A stretch of DNA of 64,000 nucleotides from NCBI GenBank assembly GCA_023052935.1, contig CM041292.1:142937143-143001142 (forward strand), in the 5' to 3' direction. Under the pieces are notes generated by a model. It was not told the origin of the DNA and did no database searches. It saw only the letters and a program-made list of their open reading frames with translations. The position numbers and the translations under genes are program-made. Numbering within the stretch: the stretch's first letter is position 1; each line of letters opens with the position of its first letter. The DNA comes from Piezodorus guildinii. Lineage: Eukaryota > Arthropoda > Insecta > Hemiptera > Pentatomidae. This document shows, piece after piece, positions 36,824 through 50,046 of the stretch.

Positions 36824-38960
36824 CTGTTCTTTATTTCTTTGATTCTTTTTTGCCTTCTATTGTTTGTTTATTTGATTCTTTCTCTGCTTCTATTCCTTGA
36901 TTCTTTCTCTCCTTTTATTCTTTTATTTCTTTGATTCTCTATTTCCTTAATATTATTCACTTCTGTTTGCTCTGATTTTCTCAGTCTTATTATTTTTCTA
37001 CACTGGATAACAAAATCCTCCTATTTTTCTTCTCTATATAGCCTATCTCTCTTGTACTTTATTTTCTACTATTTTTCTCTCCTTTTATTCTTTTCCTTCT
37101 TAATATGATTTATTTTTCCCTAATTATCTTGCTTCTGTATTTCCCTCTGGAATAGTTATTTTCTACTTCTAATTATTATTCTCATGTTTTCTAATTTTTA
37201 CACGTTTATTTGTTGATTTCTGTCATCCATTATTTCTGTACTCCATATAAGTTTTCTTCTTTTGGACTCCTCTATCACAATCTCTTTCTTTATTTTATGT
37301 ATTTGGTTTTGTAACTGAACTATTTTTCTATCCTTCACCAGATACGAAAATCTTTCATCTTTTTCTTCACTATATAACTTATCTCTCTATCTTTTTTTTT
37401 TACTTTTCCACTATTTTTTTCTGTTCTTCTATTCTTTATTCACAATATTTTATTCCATTACCTATTTATTCATACATCCTTCTGTTCTAATGTTCACACC
37501 TTGTATTTGTTGATTTATGTCATTATTCTTTTTTCTTTTCTATTATTTAATTTTCTTACATACTGCAGTATATTTAATTTATTTATTTATATTTTTATGT
37601 TTTACTGATTTTTATATCATCTTTATTTCTGTACACCATACAATTTTTTCTTCTTCTTCTGAATTCCTCTATCATTCTCTTCTTTATTTCCTTACTTTTT
37701 TCTGTAACAGTATTATTTTTCAATTTATCTATTCTCCTAAGATATACCAAAATCTTTAAACTTTCTCTTCTCTGTATAAGCTATCTCTCCTTTTTTTTTC
37801 TTCTATTTTTTATTTATTTGATTCTTTCTCTGCTTAATATTATTCATTTCTTCTGCTTCCTCTAAATTTCTCAGTATTATTCTTTTTCTTTCTTTATTAA
37901 TGTTTTTCTGCCACTGCCTCACTCTCTTTCTTGTTTTTCTTGATACTAAACATATGTATTTTCCCTTCCCTATCTTTATTATAGCAACAACTCATTATAC
38001 TTCTTTGTGTGTTTTTTTCTTATATCTACTATATTTCTTCTTCTTCTTGTTTCAATGATTATTCCCCATTCCTATATTTTTTCCTTCATCTATTTGCTCT
38101 AATCTTCAAACATTTTCTTTGTTTATTTGTCTCATTTAACTTTTTTCTATTTCTATTTTATATTATTTAACTTTCCTACATTGTTCTGCCTCTTTAATTC
38201 TTTCTTTTCAGATTTTTATATCTTATTTATTTCTGTACTATATATATTCTCTCTGTAACTGTACTATTTTGCTATTCTTCACCGGATACCAAAATCTCTC
38301 ATCTTCCCCTATAAAAGCTATCTCTCCTTTTATTCTCTCCTTCTATTCTTTATTTCTTTGATTCTTTCTCTCCTACTATTATTTATTTATTTTATTCTCT
38401 ACTTCTATTCTTTATTTCTTTTATTATTTCCTTCTATTCTTTATTTCTTTGATTCTTTCTCTGCTTAATACGATTCATTTTTTCTGTGTCCTCTGAATTT
38501 CTCAGTCTTATTCTTTTCCTACACCGGAACCGAAATCTTCCATGTTTCTCTTCTCTATATAACCTACCTCTCTGGTTTTTTATTTTCTACTATTTTTCTC
38601 TCCTTCTATTCTTTATTACTTTGTTTCTTTCTCTGCCTAATATGATTCATTCCTTATATTTCCTCTGAATTTCTCAGTCTTATTCTTTCCTACACCTGAA
38701 CCAAAATCTTCCATCATTCTCTCTCTATTTAACCTATCTCGCTTGTTTTTTTATATTATATGTTTCTCATCTTCTATTCTTTATTTCTTTGATTCTTTCC
38801 CTCCTTAATAAAATTTTTTTCTTCTGTTTCCTCTGAATTTCTCAGTCTTATTCTTTTGCTACTTTTTTATCTGGTGTATACCATCTTTCATCTTTCTCAT
38901 TTCTATAGAAGCTATCTCTCCTTCTATTCTTTATTTTTTTAATTCTTTCTCTTTTTAATG

Positions 38961-39030
38961 ACTCCATATTCTGAGAGCATCAAACTGTAAAAATTGTTAA
39001 TATGTTAAAAAGGTAAATAAAATCTCTCTG
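38961..39030 (+). mobile_element. Possible retroposon 3' end running into (CT)n, copy 2
   Basis: Matches 36504-36575 with a few differences ('GAGAGCATCAAACTGTAAAA', 'TATGTTAAAAAGGTAAATAA') and is again followed by a short CT run. Confidence 0.4.
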
Positions 39031-40300
39031 TTTTACTCTCTCTTCTTGATATGATTCATTTCTTCTGTTTCCTCTGAATTTCTTAGTATTATTCTTTTTT
39101 TCTCTATCATACTCTTTTTCTTTCTTTCTTCATTTTTTTTCTGTAACTGTACTATTTTGTTATTCTTTATCGGACACCTAAATCTTTCTACTTTCTCTTC
39201 TCTCTAAAAGCTATTCCTCATTTTAATCTTTCCTTCGTTTTCTTTATTTATTTGATTCATTTTCTCCTGTTCTTTATTTCTTTAATGATTTTTCTCCTTC
39301 TATTCTTTATTGCTTTGATTCTCTCCTTCTATTCTTTATTTCTTAGATTCTCTCCTTCTATTCTTTATTTCTTTTATTCTCTCCTTCTGTTCTTTATTTA
39401 TTTGATTCTTTCTCTCATTCTATTCATTTTTCTTTATTTCTTTTACTCTCTACTTCTATTCTTTATTTCTTTCTCCTCTCCTATTCTTTATTTATTTTAT
39501 TCTCTCCTTCTATACTTAATTTCTTTGATTCTTTCTCACCTTCTATTCTATATTTCTTTGATTCTTTCTCTCCTACTATTCTTTATTTCTTTTACTCTCT
39601 CCTTCTATTCTTTATTTCTTTTATTCTCTCCTTCTATGCTTAATTTCTTTGATTCTTTCTCACCTTCTATTCTATATTTCTTTGATTCTTTCTCTCCTAC
39701 TATTGTTTATATTCGTTTACACTCTCCTTCTATTCTTTATTTCTTTTATTCTCTCCTTTTATACTTAATTTCTTTTTGATTCTTTTTCACCTTCTATTAT
39801 TTATTTATTTTACTATCTTCTATTCTTTATTTCTTTCTCCCCTTCTATTCTTGATATCTTTTATTCTCCCCTTTAATACTTAATTTCTTTAATCCTTTTT
39901 CACTTTCTATTCTTTATATTTGTTCTCCTTTCTATTCTTTATTTCTTTGACTCTCTCTCTCCTTCTGTTCTTTATTTCTTAGATTCTCTCATTCTATTCT
40001 TTACTTCTTTTATTCTCTCCTTCTGTTCTTCATTTCTTTGATTCTTTATCTCATTCTATTCTTTATTTATTTTATTATCTCTTTCTATTCTTAATTTCTT
40101 TGATTCTTTCTCTTGTTCTATTCATTATTTTTCTCCTTCTTTTCCTTATTTATTTGATTCTCTCCTTCTATTCTTTTATTTCTTTTATTCTCTCATTCTA
40201 TTTTTTTTTCTTTTATTTACTCCTATTCTTCCTTCATTTTTTTTTTCTCTTCCCTCTAATAGCTATTCCTCATTTTAATCTTTCCTTCGTTTTCTTTATT

Positions 40301-40540
40301 GATTCATTCTCTTCTGTTCTTTATTTATTTGATTCATTCTCTTCTGTTCTTTATTTATTTGATTCATTCTCTTCTGTTCTTTATTTATTTGATTCATTCT
40401 CTTCTGTTCTTTATTTATTTGATTCATTCTCTTCTGTTCTTTATTTATTTGATTCATTCTCTTCTGTTCTTTATTTATTTGATTCATTCTCTTCTGTTCT
40501 TTATTTATTTGATTCATTCTCTTCTGTTCTTTATTTCTTT
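40301..40540 (+). repeat. Eight tandem copies of a 30-bp unit
   Basis: Units start at 40301 and every 30 bases to 40511. Seven are identical and the eighth differs by one base near its end. Each unit begins GATTCATTCT, continues CTTCTGTTCT and ends TTATTTATTT. As 30 is a multiple of three, all frames repeat every ten residues, which yields long artefact ORFs on both strands. The same leader ('AGCTATTCCTCATTTTAATC') precedes one unit near 39240 and two near 41374. Confidence 0.97.
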
Positions 40541-41633
40541 GATTCTTTTTTCCTTCTATACTCTATTTCTTTAATTATCTCCTTCTATTTCTTATTTCTT
40601 AGATTCTCTCCTTCTATTCTTTATTTCTTTTATTCTCTCCTTCTGTTCTTTATTTCTTTGACTCTTTCTCTTATTCTATTAATTTTTTCTTTCATTCTTT
40701 TTCTCCTTCTATTTATTATTTCTTTTATTCTCTCTTTCTATGCTTAATTTCGTTGATTCTTTCTTACCTTCTATTCTCTATTTCTTTAATTATCTCCTTC
40801 TATTCTTTATTTCTTAGATCCCCTCCTTCTATTCTTTATTTCTTTTATTCTCTCCTATTCTTTATTTCTTTTACTATCTTCTTCTACTCTTTATTTTGTT
40901 TATTCCCTCCTTTAATACTTAATTTCATTAATTCTTTTTCACCTTCTATTCTTTATTTCTTTTACTCTCTCCGTCTTTCTTTATATCTTTCTCCCCTTCT
41001 GTTCTTTATTTTTTTTTATTCTTTTATCTTCTCCTATTCTTTATTTCTTTTATTCTCTCCTTTTATACTTAATTTCTTTGATTCTTTTTCACCTTCCATT
41101 TTTTTTCCCTTTTACTCTCTCCTTCTATTCTTTATTTTGTTTATTCACTCCTTCTATTCTTTATTTATTTTTTTTTTTCCTACTATAATTAATTTCTTTG
41201 ATTCTTTCTCAGTATTATTCTTTTTTTAGCTATCATTCTCTTTTTCTTTCTTCCTTCATTTTTTTTTCTGTAATTGTACTATTTTGTTATTCTTCACCGG
41301 ACAACTAACTCTTTCATCTTTCTCTTCTCTCTAATAGCTATTCCTCATTTTAATCTTTCCTTCGTTTCCCTTATTGATTCATTCTCTTCTGTTCTTTATT
41401 TATTTGATTCATTCTCTTCTGTTTTTTATTTCTTTGATTCTGTTTCTCCTTCTATTCTCTATTTCTTTGATTCTCTCATTCTATTCTTTATTTCTTAGAT
41501 TCTCTCCTTCTATTCTTTATTTCTTTTATTCCCTCCTTCTGTTCTTTATTTCTTTGACTCTTTCTCTTGTTCTATTAATTTTTATTTCATTCTTTTCTCC
41601 TTCTATTTATTACATTTTTTATACTCTCTTTCT

Positions 41634-43690
41634 ATACTTAATTTCTTTAATTCTTTCTTACCTTCTAATCTTTTTTTCTTTGATTCTTGCTCTCCTTCTA
41701 TTGCTTATTTCTTTGAAGCTCTCCATCTATTCTTTATTTCTTATATTCTCTCCTATTCTTTATTTCTTTTACCCTCTCCTTTTACTCTTTATTTGTTTAT
41801 TCTCTCCTTTAATACTTAATTTCTTTGATTCTTTTTCATCTATTCTTTATTTCTTTTACTCTCTCCTTCTTTTTTTATATCTTTCTCCCCTTCTATTCCT
41901 TGTTTCCGTGATTCTTTCTCTCCTTCTATTCTTTATTTCTTTGAAGAACTTCTGCTATTCTTTATTTCTTTGATTCTTTCTCTCCTTCTATTCCTTGTTT
42001 TCTTGATTCTTTCTCTCCTTCTGTTCTTTATTACTTTGATTCTTTCTCTCATTCTATTCATTTTTCTTTTTTCTTTTTCACCTTCCATTTTTTATTTCTT
42101 TTACTATCTCCTTCTATTCTTTATTTCTATTATTCTTTCTCTCCTACTATCCTTTATTTCTTTTACTCTCTCCTTCTATTCTTTATTTCTTTTATTCTCT
42201 CCTATACTTTATTTCTTTTACTCTCTCCTTCTATTCTTTATTTCTTTGAGGCACTTCTGCTATTCTTTATTTCATTGATTCTTTCTCTCCTTATATTCCT
42301 TGTTTTCTTGATTCTTTCTCTCCTTCTATTCTTTATTACTTTGTTTCTTTCTCTACCTAATACGATTCATTTCTTCTGTATCCTATGAATTTCTCCGTCT
42401 TATTCTTTTTTCATCATACTCTTTCTCTTTATTTTCCGATTCATTCTCTCCTTCTGTTCTTTATTTTTTTTTATTCTTTTTTCTTCTCCTATTCTTTATT
42501 TCTTTTATTCTCTCCTTTTATACTTAATTTCTTTGATTCTTTTTCACCTTCCATTTTTTTTCCCTATTACTCTCTCCTTCTATTCTTTATTTCTATTATT
42601 CTCTCCTTCTATACTTAATTTCTTTAATTCTTTCTTACCTTCTAATCTTTATTTCTTTGATTCTTGCTCTCCTTCTATTGCTTATTTCTTTGAAGCTCTC
42701 CATCTATTCTTTATTTCTTATATTCTCTCCTATTCTTTATTTCTTTTACCCTCTCCTTTTACTCTTTATTTGTTTATTCTCTCCTTTAATACTTAATTTC
42801 TTTGATTCTTTTTCATATATTCTTTATTTCTTTTACTCTCTCCTTCTTTTTTTATATCTTTCTCCCCTTCTATTCCTTGTTTCCTTGATTCTTTCTCTCC
42901 TTCTATGCTTTATTTCTTTGAAGAACTTCTGCTATTCTTTATTTCTTTGATTCTTTCTCTCCTTCTATTCCTTGTTTTCTTGATTCTTTCTCTCCTTCTG
43001 TTCTTTATTACTTTGATTCTTTCTCTCATTCTATTCATTTTTCTTTTATTCTTTTTCACCTTCCATTTTTTATTTCTTTTACTATCTCCTTTTATTCATT
43101 ATTTCTATTATTCTTTCTCTCCTACTATTCTTTATTTATTTTACTCTCTCCTTCTATTCTTTATTTCTTTTATTCTCTCCTATACTTTATTTCTTTTACT
43201 CTCTCCTTCTATTCGTTATTTCTTTGAGGCACTTCTGCTATTCTTTATTTCTTTGATTCTTTCTCTCCTTATATTCCTTGTTTTCTTGATTCTTTCTCTC
43301 CTTCTATTCTTTATTACTTTGTTTCTTTCTCTACCTAATACGATTCATTTCTTCTGTATCCTATGAATTTCTCCGTCTTATTCTTTTTTCATCATACTCT
43401 TTCTCTTTATTTTCCGATTCATTCTCTCCTTCTGTTCTTTATTTTTTTTATTCTTTTTTCTTCTTCTATTCTTTATTTCTTTTATTCTCTCCTTTTATAC
43501 TTAATTTCTTTGATTCTTTTTCACCTTCAATTTTTATTCCCTTTTACTCTCTCCTTCTATTCTTTATTTCTATTATTCTCTCCTTCTATACTTAATTTCT
43601 TTAATTCTTTCTTACCTTCTAATCTTTATTTCTTTGATTCTTGCTCTCCTTCTATTGCTTATTTCTTTCAAGCTCTCCATCTATTCTTGA
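41634..43690 (+). repeat. 977-bp higher-order tandem repeat, about 2.1 copies
   Basis: The word 'ATACTTAATTTCTTTAATTC' recurs at 41634, 42611 and 43588, exactly 977 bases apart each time. Internal markers agree: 'TTGAAGAACTTCTGC' at 41941 and 42918 (977), and 'TTGAGGCACTTCTGC' at 42246 and 43224 (978). The third copy breaks off near 43690. Copies are nearly identical over hundreds of bases, far closer than the surrounding minisatellite units are to each other, so the duplication is recent. Confidence 0.9.
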
Positions 43691-45261
43691 TTTCTTTGAT
43701 TCTTTTCTTCTATTCTATATTTCTTTGATTCTTTCCTTCTATTATTCATTTTTGATTCTCCCCTTCTATTTTTTATTTCTTTTACTCTCTCCTTCTATTC
43801 TTTATTTTTTTCTCCCCTTCTATTCTTTGTTTCTTTGAGACACTTCTTCTATTCTTTATTTCTTTTATTCTCTCTCTCCTTCTATTCTTTATTCCCTTGA
43901 TTCTTACTCTCCTTAATATTATTCATTTCTTCAGTTTCCTACAATTTAATCGGTCTTATTTTTTTCTTCTGAATGCCAAAATCTTTCTCTTCTCTATATA
44001 ACCTGTCTCTCTTTTTTTTTTTTCTCTATTTTTCTCACCTTCTATTCTTTATTTTTTTGATTCTTTCTCTTTTTATATGATTCATTTCTTCTGTTTCCTC
44101 TGAATTTTTCAGTATTATTCTTTTTCTTTCTTCATTAATCTTTTTCTGTCACTGATTCACGCTATTTCTTTTTTTCTTGATACTAAACATATGTATTTTT
44201 TCCTTCACTATCTTTTTATTTTATATCTTTCTAACTACTCATTATACTTCTTTGTGTGTTTTTTCTTATTTCTACTAAATTTCTTTTTTCCATGATTATT
44301 CCCCTTTCTTCCATTTGATTTTGAATTTCTTTCATGTAAATTTTTTCTATCTATATTTTATATTATTTAGCTTTTATACATTCTTCTGCCTCTTTACTTA
44401 TTTTTATTTTATTTTTTTGCTGAATTTTATATCCTCATTATTTCTGTAACCAATATAATTTTATCTTCTTCTGAATTCCTCTACTATACTCTTTTTCATT
44501 CTTTATTTATTTATTTTTAGTAATTTGTTTTTTGTTTTTTTCTATTGTTCACCAGACATTAAAATCTTTCATCTTTCTCTCCTTCTATTCTTTATTACTC
44601 TGAATCTTTCTCTCCTTCTATTCCTTGTTTCCTTGATTCTTTATCTCCTTATTTGTTTCCTCTCATGTGATTCTTTATGTATTTTATTCTAATTATTAAT
44701 TATTCTCATGTTCTCTATTTCTTCATCCACTATTTCCTAAATCTTTTTGTTCTAATTTTTACACATTTTCTTTATTTATTTCTCTCATTATACTTTTTTC
44801 TATCTCTATTTTATATAATAGCTATTTCTCCTACTATTCTTTATTCCTTTGATTCTTTCTCTCCTTCTATTTTTTCTTTCTTTGAAGCTCTCCTTCTATT
44901 CTTTATTTCTTTTTCTCTTCTTTTTTTTTTTCTTTGCTGAATTTTATATCCTCATTATTTCTGTAACCCATATCCATTTTATCTTCTAAATTCTATCCAT
45001 ACCCTTTTTCTTTCTTTCTTTATTTATTTTTTTTAACTGTACTATTTTATTATTATTTTTTTCTATTCTTCACCGGATACTAAAATCTTTCATCTTTCTC
45101 TATATAACCTATCTCTCTGTTTTTTTATTTTCTACTATTTTTCTCTCTTTCTGTTCTTTATTACTTTGTTTCTTTCTCTGCCTAATATGATTCATTCCTT
45201 ATGTTTCCTCTGAATTTCTCAGTCTTATTCTGTTTCTACACCGGTTACCAAAATCTTCCTT

Positions 45262-45269
<8 letters not shown>

Positions 45270-45311
<42 letters not shown>
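45270..45311 (+). repeat. (CT)n microsatellite
   Basis: Nearly uninterrupted CT dinucleotides within the tract. Confidence 0.95.
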
Positions 45312-45315
<4 letters not shown>

Positions 45316-45977
45316 ATCTTACTCTCTCTCTATCTATCTCTCTGCTTAATATGATTCATTTCTTCTGTTTTCTCTGAATTTCTCAGTATTATTCTTTTTT
45401 CCTCTATCATACTCTTTTTCTTTCTTTCTTTTTTTCGTTTTTTTCTGTAACTATACTATTTTGCTATTCTTTACAACATATCAAAATCTTTCATCTTTCT
45501 CTTCTCTACATCTATTCTTGATTTCTTTGATTCTTTTCTTCTATTCTATATTTCTTTGATTCTTCATTTCATTGATTCTTCCTCTACTTATGTTCTTTAT
45601 TATTTTTACTCTCTCCTTCTATTCTTTATTTCTTTCTCCCCTTCTATTCTTTGAGACACTTCTTCTATTCTTTATTTCTTTTATTCTCTATCTCCTTCTA
45701 TTCTTTTTTCCTTTGTTTCTTTCTCTGCCTAATATGATTCATTCCTAATGTTTCCTCTGAATTTCTCAGTCTTATTCTTTCCCTACACCTGAACCGAAAT
45801 CTTCCATCGTTCTCTTCTCTATTTAACCTATCTCGCTTGTTTTTTTATATTATATGTTTCTCATCTTCTATTCTTTATTTCTTTGATTCTTTCTCTCCTT
45901 AATAAAATTTTATTTGTTCTGTTTCCTCTGAATTTCTCAGTCTTATACTTTTCCTTCACCGGAACTGAAATCTTTCA

Positions 45978-46287
45978 TCTTTCTTTTTCTATATAACCTA
46001 TATCTCTGTTTTTTTTATATTCTACTATTTTCCTCTCCTTCTGTTCTTTATTATTTTGTTTCTTTCTCTGCTTAATATGATTCATTTCTTCTGTTTTTTC
46101 TGAATTTCTCAGTATTATTATTTTTTCCTCTATCATATTCTTTTTCTTTCTTTCTTCATTTTTTTCTGTAACTGTACTATTTTGATATTCTTTACAGGCT
46201 TTAGGATCTTTCATCTCTCTTCTCTATAATAGCTCTCTCCTTTTTATTCTCTCCTTTTATTCTTTATTTCTTTTATTCTCTCCTTCT
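45978..46287 (+). repeat. Duplicated block, copy 2 (partner 35491-35800)
   Basis: Near-identical to the block 10,487 bases upstream, including the distinctive 'ACAGGCTTTAGGATCTTTC' variant in place of the usual tag. Short indels in T runs are the main differences I could see. Confidence 0.85.
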
Positions 46288-49200
46288 ATTCTCTATTTCT
46301 TTTATTCTCTCCTTCTGTTCTTTATTATTTTGTTTCTTTCTCTGCTTAATATGATTCATTTCTTCTGTTTTTTCTGAATTTCTCAGTAATATTCTTTTTT
46401 TCTCTATCATACTCTTTTTCTTTCTTTATTCATTTTTTTTTCTATTACTGTACTATTTTGTTATTCTTTATCGGACACCTAAATCTTTCTTCTTTCTCTT
46501 CTCTCTAATAGCTATTCCTCATTTTAATCTTTCCTTTGTTTTCTTTATTTATTTGATTCTTTTTCACCTTCTATTCTTTATTTCTTTTACTCTCTCCTTC
46601 TATTCTTTATTTCTTCTACACTCTCCTTCTATTCTTTATTTCTTTTACTCCCTCCTTCTATTCTTAATTTCTTTCTCCCCTTCTATTCTTGATATCTTTT
46701 ATTCTCTCATTCTATACTTAATTTCTTTAATTCTTTTTCACCTTCTATTCTTTATTTCTTTTACTCTCTCCTTCTATTCTTTATTTCTTTGATTCTTTCT
46801 CCGCTTCTATTCTTTGTTTCTTTGAGGCACTTCTTCTATGCTTTATTTCTTTTATTCTCTCTCTCCTTCTATTTTTTATTACTTTGTTTCTTTCTCTACC
46901 TAATAGGATTTATTTCTTCTGTTTCATCTGAATTTCTCAGTCTTATTCTTTTCCTACACCGGAACCGAAATCTTCCATCGTTCTCTTCTCTATTTAACCT
47001 ATCTCGCTTGTTTTTTTATATTATATGTTTCTCATCTTCTATTCTTTATTTCTTTGATTCATTTTCTCCTTAATAAAATTTTATTTCTTCTGTTTCCTCT
47101 GAATTACTCAGTTTTATACTTTTCCTTTCTTTTCTGTAACTGTACTATTTTGTTATTCTTTATCGGACACCTAAATCTTTCTTCTTTTTCTTCTCTCTAA
47201 TAGCTATTCCCCATTTTAATCTTTCCTTCGTTTTCTTTATTTATTTGATTCATTTTCTCGTGTTCTTTATTTCCTTAATGATTTTTCTCCTTCTATTCTT
47301 TATTGCTTAGATTCTCTCCTTCTATTCTTTATTTCTTAGATTCTCTCCTTCTATTCTTTATTTCTTTTATTGTCTCCTTCTGTTCTTTATTTATTTGATT
47401 TTTTCTCTCATTCTATTCATTTTTCTTTCATTATTTTTCTCCTTCTATTCTTTATTTCTTTTATTCTCTCATTCTATAATTAATTTCTTTGATTCTTTCT
47501 CACCTTCTATTCTTTATTTTACTCTCTCATTTTATTCTATATTTCTTTCTCACCTTCTATTCCTTATTTATTTTACTCTCTCCTTCTATTCTTTATCTCT
47601 TTGATTCTTTCTCCCCTTCTATTCTTTTTTTCTTGGAGGCACTTCTTCTATTCTTTATTTCTTTTATTCTCTCTCTCCTTCTATTCTTTATTACTTTCTC
47701 TACCTAATAGGATTTATTTCTTCTGTATCCTATGAATTTCTCAGTCTTATTCTTTTTCCTCTATCATACTCTTTTTCTTTCTTTCTTCATTTTTTTCTGT
47801 AACTGTTCTGTTTTGCTATTCTTTACCGGATGTCAAAATCTTTCATCTTTCCCTTTCTATAATAGTTATCCCTCTTTTTATTCTCTCCTTCTATTCTTTA
47901 TTTCTTTGATCCTTTCTCTCCTATTCTTTATTTCTTTTCTTCTATTCTATATTTCTTTGATTCTTTCCTTCTATTATTCATTTTTTATTCTCTCCTTCTA
48001 TTCTTTATTTCTTTGATTATCTCCTTTTGTTCTTTATTTCTTTGATTCTCTCTCTCCTACTAACTCTTTATTTTTTTGATTCTTCATTTCATTGATTCTT
48101 TCTCTCCTTCTGTTCTTTATTTCTTTGATTCTTTCTCATATTTTATTCTTCATTTCTTTGATCCTCTCCTTCTATTCTTTATTTGTGATTTTCTTCTTCT
48201 ATTCCTTGTTATCTTGATTCTTTCTCTCCTTCTATTCTTTATTACTTTGTTTCTTTCTCTGCCTAATATGATTCATTCCTTATGTTTCCTCTGATTTTCT
48301 CAGTCTTATCTGTTTCTATACCGGTTACCAAAATCTTCCTTCTTTCTTTTCTGTATATTACCTCTCTCTTGGTTTTTTATTTTCCACTATTTTTCTCTCC
48401 TTCTATTCTTTATTTATTCCATCTCTTTGATAATTCCTCTTCTTATGATTTATTTTTCCCTAATTTTTTTACTTATTCATTTCCTTTAGACATGATAATA
48501 TGATGATATTTATTCCTTAATCTTTCTGTGCTCATAATTACACTTTTCATTTGTTGATTTATGTCATTATTCTTTTCTGTTTTATAATATTTACTTTTCT
48601 GATAGCCTGCAATGATTCACTTTTTCTGTTCTCCATATAATTTTTTGTTCTTCAGAAGTCCTCTATCATACTCTTTTTCTTTGTTTCTGTAACTGTACTA
48701 TTTTGCTATTTTTCTATTCTTCGCCGGATACCAAAATCTTTCATCTTTCTCTTCACTATAAAACCTATCTCTCCTTTTTTTTTTTTTTTTTTTATTTCTT
48801 TAATTTTTTTTCTTCTTTATATTATTCATTTATTCTGAATTTCTTAGTCTTATTTTTTTTTCTTTCTTGATTAATCTTTTTCTGCAACTTCATCACTCTC
48901 TTCCTTTTTTTTTCTTTATACTAAACAAATTTCTTCCTTCATTATGTTGCTATATCATATCTTTCTAACTACTCATTATACTTCTTTGTGTTTGTGTGTT
49001 TTTTTCTATTCTTCACCGGATACCAAAATCTTTCATCTTTCTCTTCTCTATATAAACTTTCTCTCCATCTATACTTTATCACTTTGTTTCTTTCTCTCTG
49101 TGCTATGATTCATTTCTTCTGTTTCCTCTGTATTTCTCAGTATTAGTTTTTTTTCTTCATTCTGCTATATTTCTCTTCCTCTTCTTTCATTGATTATTCT

Positions 49201-49946
49201 CCATCTTCTAGTTCTTTAAACATCTCTTTCTTCAAATTTTTAATTTTTTTTCTTTTTTTATTTCTCTCACTGTACTTTTTTATATTATTTACGTTTCTTA
49301 CAATCTTCGCCTTCTTTACTTCATTTCATTTTCCTTTCTCTATCTGACATAATCTAGTTTTCCTTTATTATTTTTCTATAATCTATTTTTTTTTATCCAA
49401 TAATATTATGTCTTACTACTCAATTCCCTTCCAGATACCTACCTTTCTTTCTATTCCTGTCTATATAATTCCTCTATTTTTAAAAATTTTCCCATCTCTC
49501 TTTTTGCTGCCGCTTTTTTTTTTTGGTTCATTACTCAACATTTCACTTTTCCTGTCTCTATATTTTATTTTTTATTTTTTTTTTTTTTGCTGCTTAATAA
49601 CTCTTATTTTTTTTCTTTCATTAATAATTATATTGTTCCTCTTCTTCAAATAATTATTCTTCTGTTTTGATTTCCTTCATTTCTCCATAATATTTTTATT
49701 TTTTGTGTCACTGTAATACATTCTCTTTGTTAATGTCTTTAATTTGTCTTTTAATGTATTATACTATTTACTCTCATTCTTGCATCTCTTTAATTTATTC
49801 TTCTCCAGGTATTTACTTCTTCCATCTTCCTCTTTTCTTCTACCTATTAAAAGAGATAGATCTCTTACTAAACTCAGTCTTTATTCTTATCACTTTCTAT
49901 TATTATTAATATTTCTAATAAGATTAACTTTCCATAATTATTTTAC

Positions 49947-50046
<100 letters not shown>

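Noticed and set aside
40296..40517. Tandem 10-residue peptide frame on the - strand over the 30-bp array, and the array itself as a CRISPR
   Set aside because: It is a direct tandem repeat with no unique spacers. The peptide repeat follows from a unit length divisible by three.
40100..40747. 215-codon + strand open frame, and dozens of 60-200 codon frames between 31.5 and 53.3 kb
   Set aside because: Purine-poor DNA rarely produces stop codons on the pyrimidine strand. The translations are Phe/Leu/Ser/Ile-rich repeats that change frame between neighbouring modules.
35491..46214. Two nearly identical Lys/Glu-rich - strand frames as a conserved gene pair
   Set aside because: Their similarity comes from a DNA-level duplication of the tract. 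There is no domain or start context, and the frames consist of reverse-complemented pyrimidine repeats.
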